From assembly GCF_002929535.1 (NCBI RefSeq), contig NZ_PJJO01000048.1, positions 1 to 64,000 of the forward strand: DNA of 64,000 nucleotides. Direction: 5' to 3'. Below the pieces are notes generated by a model that did no database searches, was not told the DNA's origin, and saw only the letters and a program-made list of their open reading frames with translations. Positions within the stretch are counted from its first letter, which is position 1. Each line of letters starts with the position of its first letter. A program made the position numbers and the translations under genes. This DNA is from Cryobacterium sp. Y11 (GTDB lineage: Bacteria; Actinomycetota; Actinomycetes; Actinomycetales; Microbacteriaceae). Of this stretch, positions 46,856 through 55,486 are shown in pieces.

Positions 46856-47530
46856 ATGGTCGACACAAAGACGTTGAGTGGCCCTGAAACGGATGCCCCA
46901 CTCACCTGGTTCATCGGGGGAGCGTTGCTGCTTGCAACGGTGATCGTCGGCGTGGTCCAGCCAGCGATTTCCCAGATCGTCTTCGGGGGCAGCATCCGAA
47001 CGGTGTTGTTCAGTGTGGCCCTGCTGTTCTTCGCCTGGGGAATTCACCGTTCGGGCAGCGTCACGGCCCGCCGCCCACTCGGGACCACCGCGCTGACGGC
47101 GCTCGCCGCCTGGCTGCTTTTGGGATCGGTGTTTGAGGGCGTCATCGCCGAAAGCTTTTCGAACGATCCCGCGCCGGGGGCACTGCAGGTCTTTAGCTAC
47201 CTTGACTCGTTCGTGCGATTCGCCTTGGCGTTCGTCGCCGTCATGCAGATCGCTCGCGCTGGCGTCGTGCCGGCGCCGTGGAACTGGGCGCCGGCGTGGG
47301 TCGTGGGGGCAGCATCCGCTTCGTGGCTGGTGATGGCCATCGTGGCCGTTGGTACTTCCCAGGACTACGTCATCTTCACGATGCTCTTATTAAGTGTGGA
47401 CGGGCTCGTGCGCGTCGGCGGCACCGTGTTGCTTGGGGTGCTCGCGATTGTGCTCGCGGATCGAGCACGTCGCCCGAAGACTGTCACGGCGGCACGGGTT
47501 GCCAACCCGTTGCGGGCGGACGCCGAGTAA
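46856..47530 (+). CDS. Multi-pass membrane protein, hypothetical
   Basis: A 224-residue protein with six predicted membrane helices and short loops, ending in a basic cytoplasmic tail. The ATG at 46856 is used. No family is recognised. It follows the exporter operon by 46 nt on the same strand but has no overlap, so co-transcription is possible but not shown. Confidence 0.78.
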   Translation: MVDTKTLSGPETDAPLTWFIGGALLLATVIVGVVQPAISQIVFGGSIRTVLFSVALLFFAWGIHRSGSVTARRPLGTTALTALAAWLLLGSVFEGVIAESFSNDPAPGALQVFSYLDSFVRFALAFVAVMQIARAGVVPAPWNWAPAWVVGAASASWLVMAIVAVGTSQDYVIFTMLLLSVDGLVRVGGTVLLGVLAIVLADRARRPKTVTAARVANPLRADAE

Positions 47531-47612
47531 TCTCCCATGCCGTTTCATGGATGAGGTGGCTTGGACGCTTGGGCCGTGAGCCAGGCGGACCGGTCGCGGT
47601 GTGATCACTGAC

Positions 47613-48308
47613 CTAGGTGAGCGAGAAGAGAAAAATCGGCGCGACGATCCGGGTGATATCGCTTGACCCCTGATCGGATTGGGCAATGACGCCGTAAGGC
47701 AATTCCATCCCGACGTCGGCGATGATGCCCGGGAATGACGTTGGCAGGTCGAGCGCCACGGAGCGCTGGCCGAACGCATCGTCAACGTGCACGCGGTTCG
47801 CATCTTGCCCGCTCGCGACAAAATCAAACGAATCTCCGACGCTTGTGCCGTCGACCGAGGCGATGGCGAGGCCGCCGTCTGTGGTGGCCGCCGTCACCCA
47901 AACGCTGAATGCGGGCTTATAGAGGCTTACCGCCCCGGTGGGCATTGCCTCGCTCGAGTACCGGTTTACCACGATGTCGAACCCACCCCACGACGTCCCC
48001 TCCATCTCGGGGTAGTGATTCGAGCCGTCTTGGTGATGCGTGGTCAGGGGCTCGCCGAGTATCTCGATGGCGGCAGCAACGGCTTCGTCACCGTTCTCGG
48101 AATATCGAAGCGCGAGAAGCACGGTGCCGTTCTCATCGACGACGTCGGTCGTCTCCGCTCCAAGACGGATGCTGGTGGGCTCGGCTGGTGCCGTCGCTTC
48201 GGACGAAACCGGGTTGACAGATGGGGGAGTAACGGGCGGCGTGCCCGCGCAGGCAGACAATGAAGCCACCAAAACGATCATGGAGATCACAGCGAGTGGT
48301 TTACGGAT
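47613..48308 (-). CDS. Lipoprotein of unknown function, apparent ATC start
   Basis: The first canonical start in this frame is a GTG at 48290, but starting there cuts off the basic n-region of the signal peptide. Starting at the ATC at 48308 gives Met-Arg-Lys-Pro, a hydrophobic core and a lipobox SLSAC with Cys at residue 20. A run of six G lies exactly 5 nt upstream of the ATC. The mature 212-residue part is Thr/Ala/Val-rich with no recognised domain. The start is my inference; if wrong, the gene is damaged at its 5' end. Confidence 0.6.
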   Translation of the reverse strand: MRKPLAVISMIVLVASLSACAGTPPVTPPSVNPVSSEATAPAEPTSIRLGAETTDVVDENGTVLLALRYSENGDEAVAAAIEILGEPLTTHHQDGSNHYPEMEGTSWGGFDIVVNRYSSEAMPTGAVSLYKPAFSVWVTAATTDGGLAIASVDGTSVGDSFDFVASGQDANRVHVDDAFGQRSVALDLPTSFPGIIADVGMELPYGVIAQSDQGSSDITRIVAPIFLFSLT

Positions 48309-48472
48309 AGCGTCCCCCCAAAATAGTCAAGGTGAACAAATTCTCCTCACCCACGACTCACGCTATCGTGCTGTGAAGAAATCCATATCGTTTGCGCCCC
48401 ACTCGGGACCGGCGCCAAACGAGGCGACTATCGTCACGATCCACACGGCCAACGGCCGCGCCGGCAACCGGA

Positions 48473-49126
48473 TTACCGTTCGACGTCGACCCATTCGTGG
48501 CCGAGAGACTCCAATTCCGCAGTTCCGGCCGTGACGTGGGCGACGATCGCGGCGAGCCGCGTGGCGTCGTCATCGGCAATCTGCAACACCGCCTCACGCC
48601 CATAGTCCGTGCGCAGGACGAGCACCCCACGCTGGCGCAACTCGGCCTCGATGCGGCCGGCATTCGCGTGGGCCAGGGCCAGCGTGAACAGTTCACGGCG
48701 TTCGCGCTCCACGACTAGTCTCTGGGAATGAGCAGCGTCGATCGCGGTCAGAACGGCCTCCGAGTATGCGCGCACGAGGCCGCCGGCCCCGAGAAGCGTG
48801 CCACCGAAATAGCGGGTGACGACGGCCACGCAGTCGACGAAGCCGCGCCCGGACAGCGCCTCGAGCATGGGTCGACCCGCAGTTCCCGACGGTTCACCAT
48901 CGTCATTGGTACGCCGCACCTGATCGGGAGTTCCGGTCGGTCCGAGTACGAATGCCGAGCAGTGGTGGCGAGCGCTGAAGTGCTCCTTACGGGCATCGTC
49001 AATCGCAGCCCGCGCAGCATTCTCTGTCTCGGTTCTAACTAGGCGGCAGAGAAATTTGGATCGTTTTACTTCGATCTCGGCGTCAACGCGGCTGCCGACG
49101 CCGCCGTACAAGGTGAGATCGGCCAT
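48473..49126 (-). CDS. YigZ/IMPACT family protein
   Basis: A 217-residue protein. The N-terminal IMPACT domain shows EVKRSKFLCRLVR, HHCSAFVLG, NDDGEPSGTAGRPML and VTRYFGGTLLGAGGLVRAY. A smaller C-terminal DUF1949-like part follows. Bacterial members are of uncertain function, with links to translation and stress. ATG at 49126; the open frame to 49333 has no coding character. Confidence 0.92.
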   Translation of the reverse strand: MADLTLYGGVGSRVDAEIEVKRSKFLCRLVRTETENAARAAIDDARKEHFSARHHCSAFVLGPTGTPDQVRRTNDDGEPSGTAGRPMLEALSGRGFVDCVAVVTRYFGGTLLGAGGLVRAYSEAVLTAIDAAHSQRLVVERERRELFTLALAHANAGRIEAELRQRGVLVLRTDYGREAVLQIADDDATRLAAIVAHVTAGTAELESLGHEWVDVER

Positions 49127-49506
49127 ACGTCTAGTCTCGCGCATCCGTCCGCAGGCACCTGCGCTAACGCTGGGCTGGGCAGGGGAGTGGGGTGGAGTTC
49201 CTATCTCCGCTCGCGAGGACGTTGGCGCATCGGTGGTCGCTTTCGCTGACGCGCCCGAGCACCCAATTCCACCGTCGGCAGCATACTTATGGCCATCATT
49301 CTGTGTACCATTTATCCCCCCTTCACCGGGCATTTTCTCGGGCGGGTGTTATGGGAATCGAGCGTTCCCGGAACTATGTGGAACGTCTTCGATGCTCCGT
49401 CAGTGTTCGGGTGTCTCGGTGGTTGTCCGGCTTGCGGGCTGCAGGGCTACGCGAAAAGCTCCGCTGTTCTTGCTGGATGAAAGCAGTCCGGTGGGTGTAT
49501 CCGAAT
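49127..49506. other. Gene-poor stretch at the start of the variable region
   Basis: About 380 bases with no supported gene in any frame. The base use is more even than in neighbouring genes. A sequence GAGCGTTCCC at 49360-49369 resembles the right half of the 18-nt elements found from 52.9 kb onwards. This stretch looks like the boundary between core chromosome and the patchy region. Confidence 0.4.
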
Positions 49507-50181
49507 TTATCGTCTTCCGTGTGCGGCAAGGAAAAACCGAACGCCTTCGGCGACGTGACTGTGGAGCTGGGCTGTGTTCGGTATAGCTGCATCACCGAGC
49601 AGCATGGCCTCGTTGAGCGGCGCGGACATTATCAGCCAGTTGAACTGTGATGCGGTGACGGACGGGTCGTCAATCTCGAGCAGGCCGCGATCGGCCAGGC
49701 GCTCGAAAACCATTGCGAGTGCTGACGTTGCCCGCTGTGGCCCGCTCTCGTAGAGTGCCGTTGCTAGTGCGGGAAACCTGCCGACCTCGCCGATGACGAG
49801 CCGCCGAAGCTGCAGCAGCCGCGGGGTCATGACGATGGCAAGCTGCCGTTCGGCGTAGCTCTGGAGATAGTTCGCTAGTTCCGTCTCATCTGCAGGATCG
49901 GGGACCTCGTTGTGCACGCGGTCACCCGCCTCGTTTGTCATGGTCGTCACTAGCTCGACGAATAGCGCCTCTTTGCTGCCGAAGTGTTTATAGACAGTCT
50001 GTTTCGACACCCCGGACTGAGCGGCCAATTCGTCCATGTTTGTACCGAGGTAGCCACCCTTGAGGAATGCATCCTCCGCTGCGCCAAGGATCGCTTGACG
50101 CTTAAGCGCCGATCGTTGGCCACCCTCGGGCGCACCCGACGCAAGGTTCCGTGCGGTGGCCTGTGCCATGGACAATCCCAT
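49507..50181 (-). CDS. TetR-family transcriptional regulator
   Basis: A 224-residue regulator. The DNA-binding part is KRQAILGAAEDAFLKGGYLGTNMDELAAQSGVSKQTVYKHFGSK (residues about 28 to 71), followed by a TetR C-terminal ligand domain. The start may be the ATG at 50181 or at 50169. It is divergent from a DUF1905 gene and an alpha/beta hydrolase gene, with a pair of 17-bp repeats between them that are probably its operator. Confidence 0.93.
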   Translation of the reverse strand: MGLSMAQATARNLASGAPEGGQRSALKRQAILGAAEDAFLKGGYLGTNMDELAAQSGVSKQTVYKHFGSKEALFVELVTTMTNEAGDRVHNEVPDPADETELANYLQSYAERQLAIVMTPRLLQLRRLVIGEVGRFPALATALYESGPQRATSALAMVFERLADRGLLEIDDPSVTASQFNWLIMSAPLNEAMLLGDAAIPNTAQLHSHVAEGVRFFLAAHGRR

Positions 50182-50210
50182 TCAGGGTCGGGTATTGCTT
50201 GATTTCGCGT

Positions 50211-50255
50211 ACTGCACAGTCTAGTCTTTGCCTATAGTACTGAACGGTCTAGTCT
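50211..50255. promoter_or_regulatory. Two 17-bp direct repeats flanking a -10 box, TetR operator candidate
   Basis: ACTGCACAGTCTAGTCT (50211-50227) and ACTGAACGGTCTAGTCT (50239-50255) differ at two positions and are 28 bp apart. A TATAGT box (50233-50238) lies between them. The repeats are 30 to 75 bp upstream of the TetR start and before the DUF1905 gene, so binding would block both divergent promoters. Confidence 0.7.
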
Positions 50256-50284
50256 GATCAGCGGTTTAGGGAGTATTGACTATC

Positions 50285-50581
50285 GTGATTGCTTCAGAAG
50301 ATTCCTCCCGGCACATCGACGCTGTGTTCAGCGCTGTGATTCGCAGGAATATCGGTCCTAGCGGCTGGACCATCGTGGTCATGCTGGACTCAGGCGAGTT
50401 CTTCGGTACCCGGAAGCCGGTCAAGGTAGCCGGCACCATGGACGGTCATGCCTTTCACGCGACACTGCTGCCTGTGGGAGCTGGCACGCACATGGTGCCG
50501 ATCAAAGCTGAGCTGCGAAAAGTCGTCGGCAAAGACGAGGGTGATCAGGTGATCGTGCACCTACGACAGCGACTGAGCTGA
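50285..50581 (+). CDS. DUF1905 domain protein
   Basis: A 98-residue beta-barrel protein of the DUF1905 type, seen as a separate domain or with YdeI-like proteins. Visible blocks are GPSGWTIVVMLDSGEFFGTRKPVKVAG and the C-terminal GKDEGDQVIVHLRQR. The start may be GTG 50285 (GGGAG eleven bases upstream) or TTG 50276. It is followed by a hydrolase gene 42 nt later and probably belongs to the TetR regulon. Confidence 0.82.
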   Translation: MIASEDSSRHIDAVFSAVIRRNIGPSGWTIVVMLDSGEFFGTRKPVKVAGTMDGHAFHATLLPVGAGTHMVPIKAELRKVVGKDEGDQVIVHLRQRLS

Positions 50582-50623
50582 CAATGACAACCGATAGGGC
50601 ACACACAGACAAGGAACATTCGC

Positions 50624-51412
50624 ATGAGTGAATTCGTAACAACATCCGAGGGCGATCGGGTCGCCTTCGACCGACGGGGATCCGGTCCCGCGCTGATCTT
50701 TATTGCCGGAGCCGGACCCTTCCGGGCCATCGACCCGTCAACAACGACGACCGAGGAGTTGGCGGCACAGTTAGGCATCAGGACGATCGTCTATGACCGC
50801 TTGGGTCGCGGCGAAAGCATGGTTGACGGGCGGATCGACCTCGAGCGGGAACTTGCTGCTGTTGTGGCGCTTCTCGAAATCGCTGGCGGAAGTGCTGTAT
50901 TGTGTGGGCACTCCTCCGGCTGCTCGATCGCTTTGGCGGCTGCCGTATCAGGCCTGCCGGTCGACGGACTTGTCCTCTGGGAGGCACCGCTTGGGCCACA
51001 GGACGGCGAGGCGCGGGAGTGGGCCGACGAAGTGGACCGACGAATCTCCGCAGGTGACCTTGAGGGTGCCTTGATCCACTACATGAAAGACATGCCGCCG
51101 GAGTTCCTCGCCGGTGTGCGCACCTCTCCGATGTGGCCGGGCCTGGTTGCCCAAGTTGGTAGCCTCCGCCCCGACGGGGAATCGCTCGCGTGGGCCGAGT
51201 CTGCGCCGCTCCCAGAATTGTTTGCCAGCATCAGGGTTCCCGTTGAGGTGCTGATTGGTGAGGAGACTTTCCCGGTGATGATCACGGCGGCCGACGCGAT
51301 CGTCGCGGCGATACCCGGTGCGACACAGAAGCGGATGGCAGGCGCCAACCACTCGTGGGAGCCCGGGCCGATGGCCGTCGAACTTGCCGCGTTCGTCACA
51401 TCGTCGAAATGA
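50624..51412 (+). CDS. Alpha/beta hydrolase
   Basis: A 262-residue hydrolase. The nucleophile elbow is LCGHSSGCSIALAAA, the oxyanion region lies near FIAGAGPF, and the catalytic His is in MAGANHSWEPG near the C-terminus. The substrate is unknown. The ATG at 50624 has AAGGAA upstream. It is probably in one operon with the DUF1905 gene and regulated by the divergent TetR protein. Confidence 0.92.
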   Translation: MSEFVTTSEGDRVAFDRRGSGPALIFIAGAGPFRAIDPSTTTTEELAAQLGIRTIVYDRLGRGESMVDGRIDLERELAAVVALLEIAGGSAVLCGHSSGCSIALAAAVSGLPVDGLVLWEAPLGPQDGEAREWADEVDRRISAGDLEGALIHYMKDMPPEFLAGVRTSPMWPGLVAQVGSLRPDGESLAWAESAPLPELFASIRVPVEVLIGEETFPVMITAADAIVAAIPGATQKRMAGANHSWEPGPMAVELAAFVTSSK

Positions 51413-51454
51413 CATCCATGCACGTTGAGATAAGCCACCGTATCGAAGGAGAGG

Positions 51455-51803
51455 TCCATTGATATTTCCTGCTGACGCTTTACAACAATGCCAACACGAT
51501 AGCAGCCATCGAAGGTCCTGATCGGGAGGAGTTCCGAAAGGTTCACGACGACACCCAGAAAGAGCTCACGGCCGAGGGAGCGCTCATCGACAACAGCGAG
51601 TTGAGCGTGGTCGAGGCAACGGTCGTCCGCACACACGAAGGAGCGACGACCCGCACCGATGGCCCATTCACGGAAGGCCAGGACTTTGTCGGTGGCTACT
51701 ACCTGATCGAGTGCGGTCATCTTGAGCGAGCCGCCGAACTCGCCGGTCGATTCGTCGAGGCGAGGTTCGCACCGATAAAGTGCGCGCCCCCGTGCATGGC
51801 TGA
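51455..51803 (+). pseudogene. Broken YCII-related domain gene
   Basis: A good ribosome site AAGGAGAGG (51446-51454) is followed not by ATG but by ATTGATATTTCC. The YCII-type reading YFLLTLYNNAN begins in a frame that opens with a TGA instead of a start. The core is intact: GPFTEGQDFVGGYYLIECGH and RFVEARFAPIK. Near 51780 one base is lost, after which the expected ending VRAPVHG plus stop is found in another frame (stop at 51801-51803). With both ends damaged the gene should be dead. YCII proteins often accompany sigma factors or act as small enzymes. Confidence 0.78.
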
Positions 51804-51943
51804 TCGAAAACCACTTCGTCCTCAGCACCGCCCGCTCAGGGTTCGGCTTATGGGACGATGCGGTGGCAGGGTCAGGTCGTTCAGCTGGGAAGGCCAGGCA
51901 GCGTTGAGCCCTCAGTACCCGCGGGGTCCACGGGACGAACACC

Positions 51944-52387
51944 TTAGGGAAGCGTTATCTCCCGAAGCTGCTGGCCTACTGCCTTCCAGCCGCCCAGTTG
52001 CTGCTGAGTGATAGGACGTTCCGGGCTCGTAGCCCAGTCTTCGACGTCCCTTCCGCCGATAGATTTCGCCAAATACCTTATGACGCCCTTCTTCGACTCG
52101 GTGGACATCGCAGCACCCGTCTGCTCAGCGCCTGGAACGTCGGCGATTTCCGTGAGGTACGCCTGGGCGAACCAGTCAGCGGCTTCAGCACGTAAGTACG
52201 CGCTCGTCAGTGAGGTGTACCAGCGAGAGATAAATTCTCCGTAGGGTGCTGAATTCGTCATGAAACCGTCGCCGCTGAAGAGGAGTTCCCGGACTCTTTT
52301 AGGGGTTAGCCCTCTCGCTGCAAGGAGGGCGCCGTCGATATCTCCTCGGTCTACGAGTTTACCAAGTTCGTTGCTCATCACACCCAT
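51944..52387 (-). CDS. Hypothetical protein
   Basis: A 147-residue soluble, mainly helical protein (KLVDRGDIDGALLAARGLTPKRVREL at the start). The likely start is the ATG at 52378 (MSNELGK); the frame opens at 52387. No domain is recognised. It is flanked by the broken YCII gene and an IS3 remnant, so it may be accessory DNA. Confidence 0.6.
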   Translation of the reverse strand: MGVMSNELGKLVDRGDIDGALLAARGLTPKRVRELLFSGDGFMTNSAPYGEFISRWYTSLTSAYLRAEAADWFAQAYLTEIADVPGAEQTGAAMSTESKKGVIRYLAKSIGGRDVEDWATSPERPITQQQLGGWKAVGQQLREITLP

Positions 52388-52539
52388 CCGTTACTGATAC
52401 GGCCACCCGAAGACGTCGGCACGGCGACGGTCCCCCCTTGTCTACCCACGTGAGTTGCTGCGGGCATTTCGAACAGCGGAATTAGTGGACTCTTCCGCGT
52501 TGCCAATGTTGGCTGTTGATAACCATAGTGGACGTCACT

Positions 52540-52830
52540 AAAGTCGGCGGTAACCCGGCGCGGAGTGCCGGCGTCGGCTGTTGTCGAAGCCTTCTACATA
52601 CCGGATGACATCGCTGCGGGCCTGTGATTTCGTCGCGTATGCGGTGCGGTAAACGCGTTCGTTCTTGAGCATCGAGAAAAACTTTCGGCCAAACTGTTGT
52701 CCCAACACGCCGGGCGGCCCATCGAGGAGCGCAACCGGAGGCTGGTCACCAGCGCCCGGAACTCGGCCGACGTGAAAACGCTGCCGCGGTCCTGACCGCG
52801 TCGGCAATTTCCGTGTGTACGGTGCGGCGC
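52540..52830 (-). pseudogene. Degenerate 3' end of an IS3-family transposase
   Basis: Pieces of the DDE integrase core can be read in two frames. One has PRQRFHVGRVPG and FSMLKNERVYRTAY, then ATKSQARSDVIRYVEGFDNS with RRRHSAPGYRRL. The other has SVFTSAEFRALVTSLRLRSS and DNSLAESFS, whose Glu is the catalytic one. At least one frameshift separates them and the 5' three quarters are missing. No terminal repeats were found. Confidence 0.85.
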
Positions 52831-52916
52831 AGTGGCTGCGGGAGAGCTTCTGGGCCGCGACAGGAATTGTGCCCCGCGACCCCAACAAATCCACCCGAAG
52901 GTGCATCTAGCACGCG

Positions 52917-52934
52917 ATCCCGTAGGACGTTCCC
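52917..52934 (+). repeat. 18-nt element copy A
   Basis: ATCCCGTAGGACGTTCCC; first base differs from the consensus. It lies 72 nt before the gene at 53007. Confidence 0.6.
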
Positions 52935-53006
52935 TATAAGATGCGGCTGCGAGTCTCACTGGAGGTGTCGCTACCGGTTCAATCCGATACTGGATACTCT
53001 GAGCCC

Positions 53007-53414
53007 ATGTCGCCCAAGGTTGCCGGTTGGTTCGGAATGGCTGCCGCCGCCGTGATTGCAGCTGCCGCGGGGTTCCTGATCGCCAACGCGGCGACGAGTA
53101 TTCTTGGTGCGTTGGTTCTGGTCGGCGCCACCATCTTCTTTTCCATCGCTGCGGTGTGGACGCTGCGGAAGACTTGGGCCGACACAGTGTGGCCACCGGG
53201 AGTGCCCACCAGCGCGTCCCGGCTTCGACGCAGACAGCGCATCGGGGCCATCGTTCAGTGCGTTCTGTCACCACTCATGATTGCCTTAAGCGTCGTCCTC
53301 ATCGTCGCTGGGAGCACCTGGGCGGTCGTCTACATTCTCCTCGGGGTGATAAATGGTGTGATAGCGCTGTGGACCCTCAAGGTTTTGCGCGACTCCGCGC
53401 CGAGATCTGAGTGA
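53007..53414 (+). CDS. Small four-helix membrane protein
   Basis: A 135-residue protein with four predicted membrane helices arranged as two pairs (about 8-28, 32-52, 85-105, 108-125). The ATG at 53007 is used; a GATACT box ends 12 nt upstream, so the message may be leaderless. The frame to 52941 is open but lies in the element-bearing spacer. Its stop overlaps the next gene, so the two form a unit. The function is unknown. Confidence 0.72.
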   Translation: MSPKVAGWFGMAAAAVIAAAAGFLIANAATSILGALVLVGATIFFSIAAVWTLRKTWADTVWPPGVPTSASRLRRRQRIGAIVQCVLSPLMIALSVVLIVAGSTWAVVYILLGVINGVIALWTLKVLRDSAPRSE

Positions 53415-53749
53415 TCACAGATCTCGAGGCGGACCCGCATATTGAAGACCGGGCTCGCGAGGCACTCGTAAGTGGCCGGTGTACAGTCCAAGCCATGTCC
53501 TCGCTCATTCAGCAGAGAATGGCAATAGAGCGTATCCGCACCCCCGCCATCGCGTGGACGCTATTCGGCGGGATTTGGGGGCTGCTTGCACTCGCCCAAG
53601 TGGTCGTGGGAACGGAGCCGACGCGAGCGGCCGTGTTCTTCGGTATCACGGGAGGGATAATCATCGTCGGGTTCGTCAAATTGAGGCGGTACCGTCGGGC
53701 AATTGCAGCGTTTACCGCCGAGAACGGCGTAGAGGCTGGCAAGCGCTGA
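53411..53749 (+). CDS. Small membrane protein, duplicated at 58391
   Basis: A 112-residue protein with an acidic N-terminus and two membrane helices (about 48-65 and 72-88), then a basic helix (VKLRRYRRAIAAF). The GTG start overlaps the previous stop (GTGA). A truncated, mutated copy of the last 80 codons, together with the downstream 18-nt element, exists at 58391-58673. The function is unknown. Confidence 0.72.
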   Translation: MITDLEADPHIEDRAREALVSGRCTVQAMSSLIQQRMAIERIRTPAIAWTLFGGIWGLLALAQVVVGTEPTRAAVFFGITGGIIIVGFVKLRRYRRAIAAFTAENGVEAGKR

Positions 53750-53762
53750 CGGACCCCCGGCC

Positions 53763-53780
53763 GTCCCATTAGGCGTTCGG
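53763..53780 (+). repeat. 18-nt element copy B with near-perfect hairpin
   Basis: GTCCCATTAGGCGTTCGG. CCCATTAG (53765-53772) pairs with CTAACGGG (53781-53788) except one A-C pair. It starts 13 nt after the stop of the gene at 53411, as does copy G relative to the duplicated gene. Confidence 0.6.
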
Positions 53781-54299
53781 CTAACGGGCGCTCAACCCAT
53801 GTAAATCGAGGACATACGCCTGGGTCGGGCGTCTCAACAGAGAATGCTGGAATGGTTCACCCAGCTGTCTCCATCCCATTTTCTCGTAGAGGTGCACCGC
53901 CGCATGGTGATCGGCGAGTACGTGGAGTACGGATTGGTCGTAGCCCCGTAGGGCTAGCTGGGTGGTGAGAGCCATGAGCAGACTTGCACCGAGCCTGCGA
54001 CCTTGAGCGTCCGGAGCGACGGCGAGGAGGCCGACCACCGGCGCGGCCGGCGGATCACCCACCAGACCGCTGCCCGGTTTTGTGGCGAGCCCGAATCCGA
54101 CGATTCCTGTGGATGTGTCCTCGGCCACGATCCAACACTCTGAGTCGTCGAATTTCGGTCGCGCGCGCTCTGCTACGCCGACGACTGCCGCGCCGTCGCG
54201 CGCGAGGCAAGCTGCGACCCACAGTGAAAGACATTCCTCTGTATCCGCCTCATCCCCGTCGCGATATTCAATCTTGCTCATTGCGCCCGGATTCTTCAT
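53781..54299 (-). CDS. GNAT-family N-acetyltransferase
   Basis: A 172-residue (or 166 from the ATG at 54281) acetyltransferase. The acetyl-CoA binding region is VGLLAVAPDAQGRRLGASLLMALTTQL, preceded by an acidic strand SECWIVAED. The end VHLYEKMGWRQLG is typical of GNAT. The substrate is unknown. It is a lone minus-strand gene between two 18-nt elements. Confidence 0.9.
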   Translation of the reverse strand: MKNPGAMSKIEYRDGDEADTEECLSLWVAACLARDGAAVVGVAERARPKFDDSECWIVAEDTSTGIVGFGLATKPGSGLVGDPPAAPVVGLLAVAPDAQGRRLGASLLMALTTQLALRGYDQSVLHVLADHHAAVHLYEKMGWRQLGEPFQHSLLRRPTQAYVLDLHGLSAR

Positions 54300-54351
54300 G
54301 CGTCGAGTTTCTCACCCGGTTTGGTAACGGAAGAATCGCGTCTCGTTCCAA

Positions 54352-54369
54352 TTCCCGTATGGGGTTCCG
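54352..54369 (+). repeat. 18-nt element copy C with perfect hairpin
   Basis: TTCCCGTATGGGGTTCCG. CCCGTA (54354-54359) pairs perfectly with TACGGG (54372-54377), leaving a 12-nt loop with the conserved GGTTCC. Confidence 0.6.
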
Positions 54370-54539
54370 CTTACGGGCAACTCGCCCCGCCAATCGACTT
54401 GAGCGGAATCACGTTTCAACGGGCCCGCTGGAGGTCCGGCTTGCGGGCATCAGATCGCGTGGATGATCACGGCCGACGCAGAGTTCGTACCGAAGACAGC
54501 TACACCTCATGGGTGCGTTGCTTCCTTCCCTCCGCCCGG

Positions 54540-55169
54540 TCAGTGCAGCGGCGATGTCGAACCGCTGATGGAGATGGTGTTGCCCCCGCGCTCGCCCCTG
54601 AATCGGTACTCGCCCCAGCGGATCGATTGCGACTGCTCGTGCTCGACTGCGGCCCAATCCCATCCGGTAATAGCAGGCGAGTCGGCGCCGCATTGGGGCG
54701 GGTAGGACTCCATGATCGTCGTGCAGAACACCGGTCCGTCTCCGTCATCGAGCACCATGCCGGCGAACGATTCCTCGGCGGGGCCGCTCAACGCGATCAG
54801 CAGCGCGAGGATCGCGAGCGCGAGGGCGACCGGTGTCATCGCATACCGCTCCGGTTTGGACCGGGAGATCGCATTCATCAGCACGCCGAGGGTGAGGTAT
54901 CCAAAGACCACCCAGATCCCCACTGTCGAGAACGCGTTCGGAAACACGTCAGCGACACCCGCCCGGTCGAGGGCGAGCAGGGCGATGAACCCGTAGATCA
55001 GGATGGAGACGCCGGAGGCGATCCGATACCCGAGCGGCAGCACGCCGGGATGCTGCCCGCCCCACGCGAATCGTCCCCACGGCGCACCGAAGGCGAGGGA
55101 AAGCTGGAAGAGAATCAGCAGTCCAATCAGTGTGACGAAGGCGATGGCGGCGATCACGGATGCAAGCAT
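54540..55169 (-). CDS. Four-helix membrane protein, hypothetical
   Basis: A 209-residue protein. Four membrane helices occupy about residues 4 to 135, and a C-terminal extracytoplasmic domain carries two Cys (FCTT and PPQCGAD). The ATG at 55169 (MLASVIAAIAF) is chosen over the longer frame to 55262. No family is recognised. It is a lone minus-strand gene between elements C and D. Confidence 0.72.
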   Translation of the reverse strand: MLASVIAAIAFVTLIGLLILFQLSLAFGAPWGRFAWGGQHPGVLPLGYRIASGVSILIYGFIALLALDRAGVADVFPNAFSTVGIWVVFGYLTLGVLMNAISRSKPERYAMTPVALALAILALLIALSGPAEESFAGMVLDDGDGPVFCTTIMESYPPQCGADSPAITGWDWAAVEHEQSQSIRWGEYRFRGERGGNTISISGSTSPLH

Positions 55170-55486
55170 ACGGGGCGCGCAGGTCAACCCACCCTTGCCA
55201 GCAGGGAGCACCTCTGCCGCGCTGTGCTTGGGTGCGCTGCCAATATGCACGCAACTGATCAACCGAAGGGACCCCAGCAGAGCCGAGATCGATCAGCTAA
55301 CTAATGCGTGGCGAGAAGAGGGCGCCCACTCTATGGCGGTGCGATTGAGCACTACGCTGACGCGATCATCGTCCCACTGTTGTCACCAGCGTTCGTCCCG
55401 GTGAGCGTTCCCAACTGACACGGCATCGGTTCCTCTTTCCACCGCCCGCCTCGTTCCGTGCAACGCACTATCGACTCTGGGCCCTT
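55170..55486. other. Intergenic region with element D and a possible gene relic
   Basis: About 320 bases without an intact gene. On the plus strand a short run reads GAIEHYADAIIVPLLSPAF and continues VPVSVPN to a stop at about 55418, with no start. This may be the 3' end of a lost gene. Element D lies inside that end. Confidence 0.4.
55395..55412 (+). repeat. 18-nt element copy D (exact consensus)
   Basis: GTCCCGGTGAGCGTTCCC, followed by AACTGACACGG, which can pair weakly with CCGGTG. Confidence 0.65.

Noticed and set aside
49192-49650. 152-residue plus-strand open frame
   Set aside because: It has no ribosome site or domain, and its 3' part is antisense to the TetR gene.
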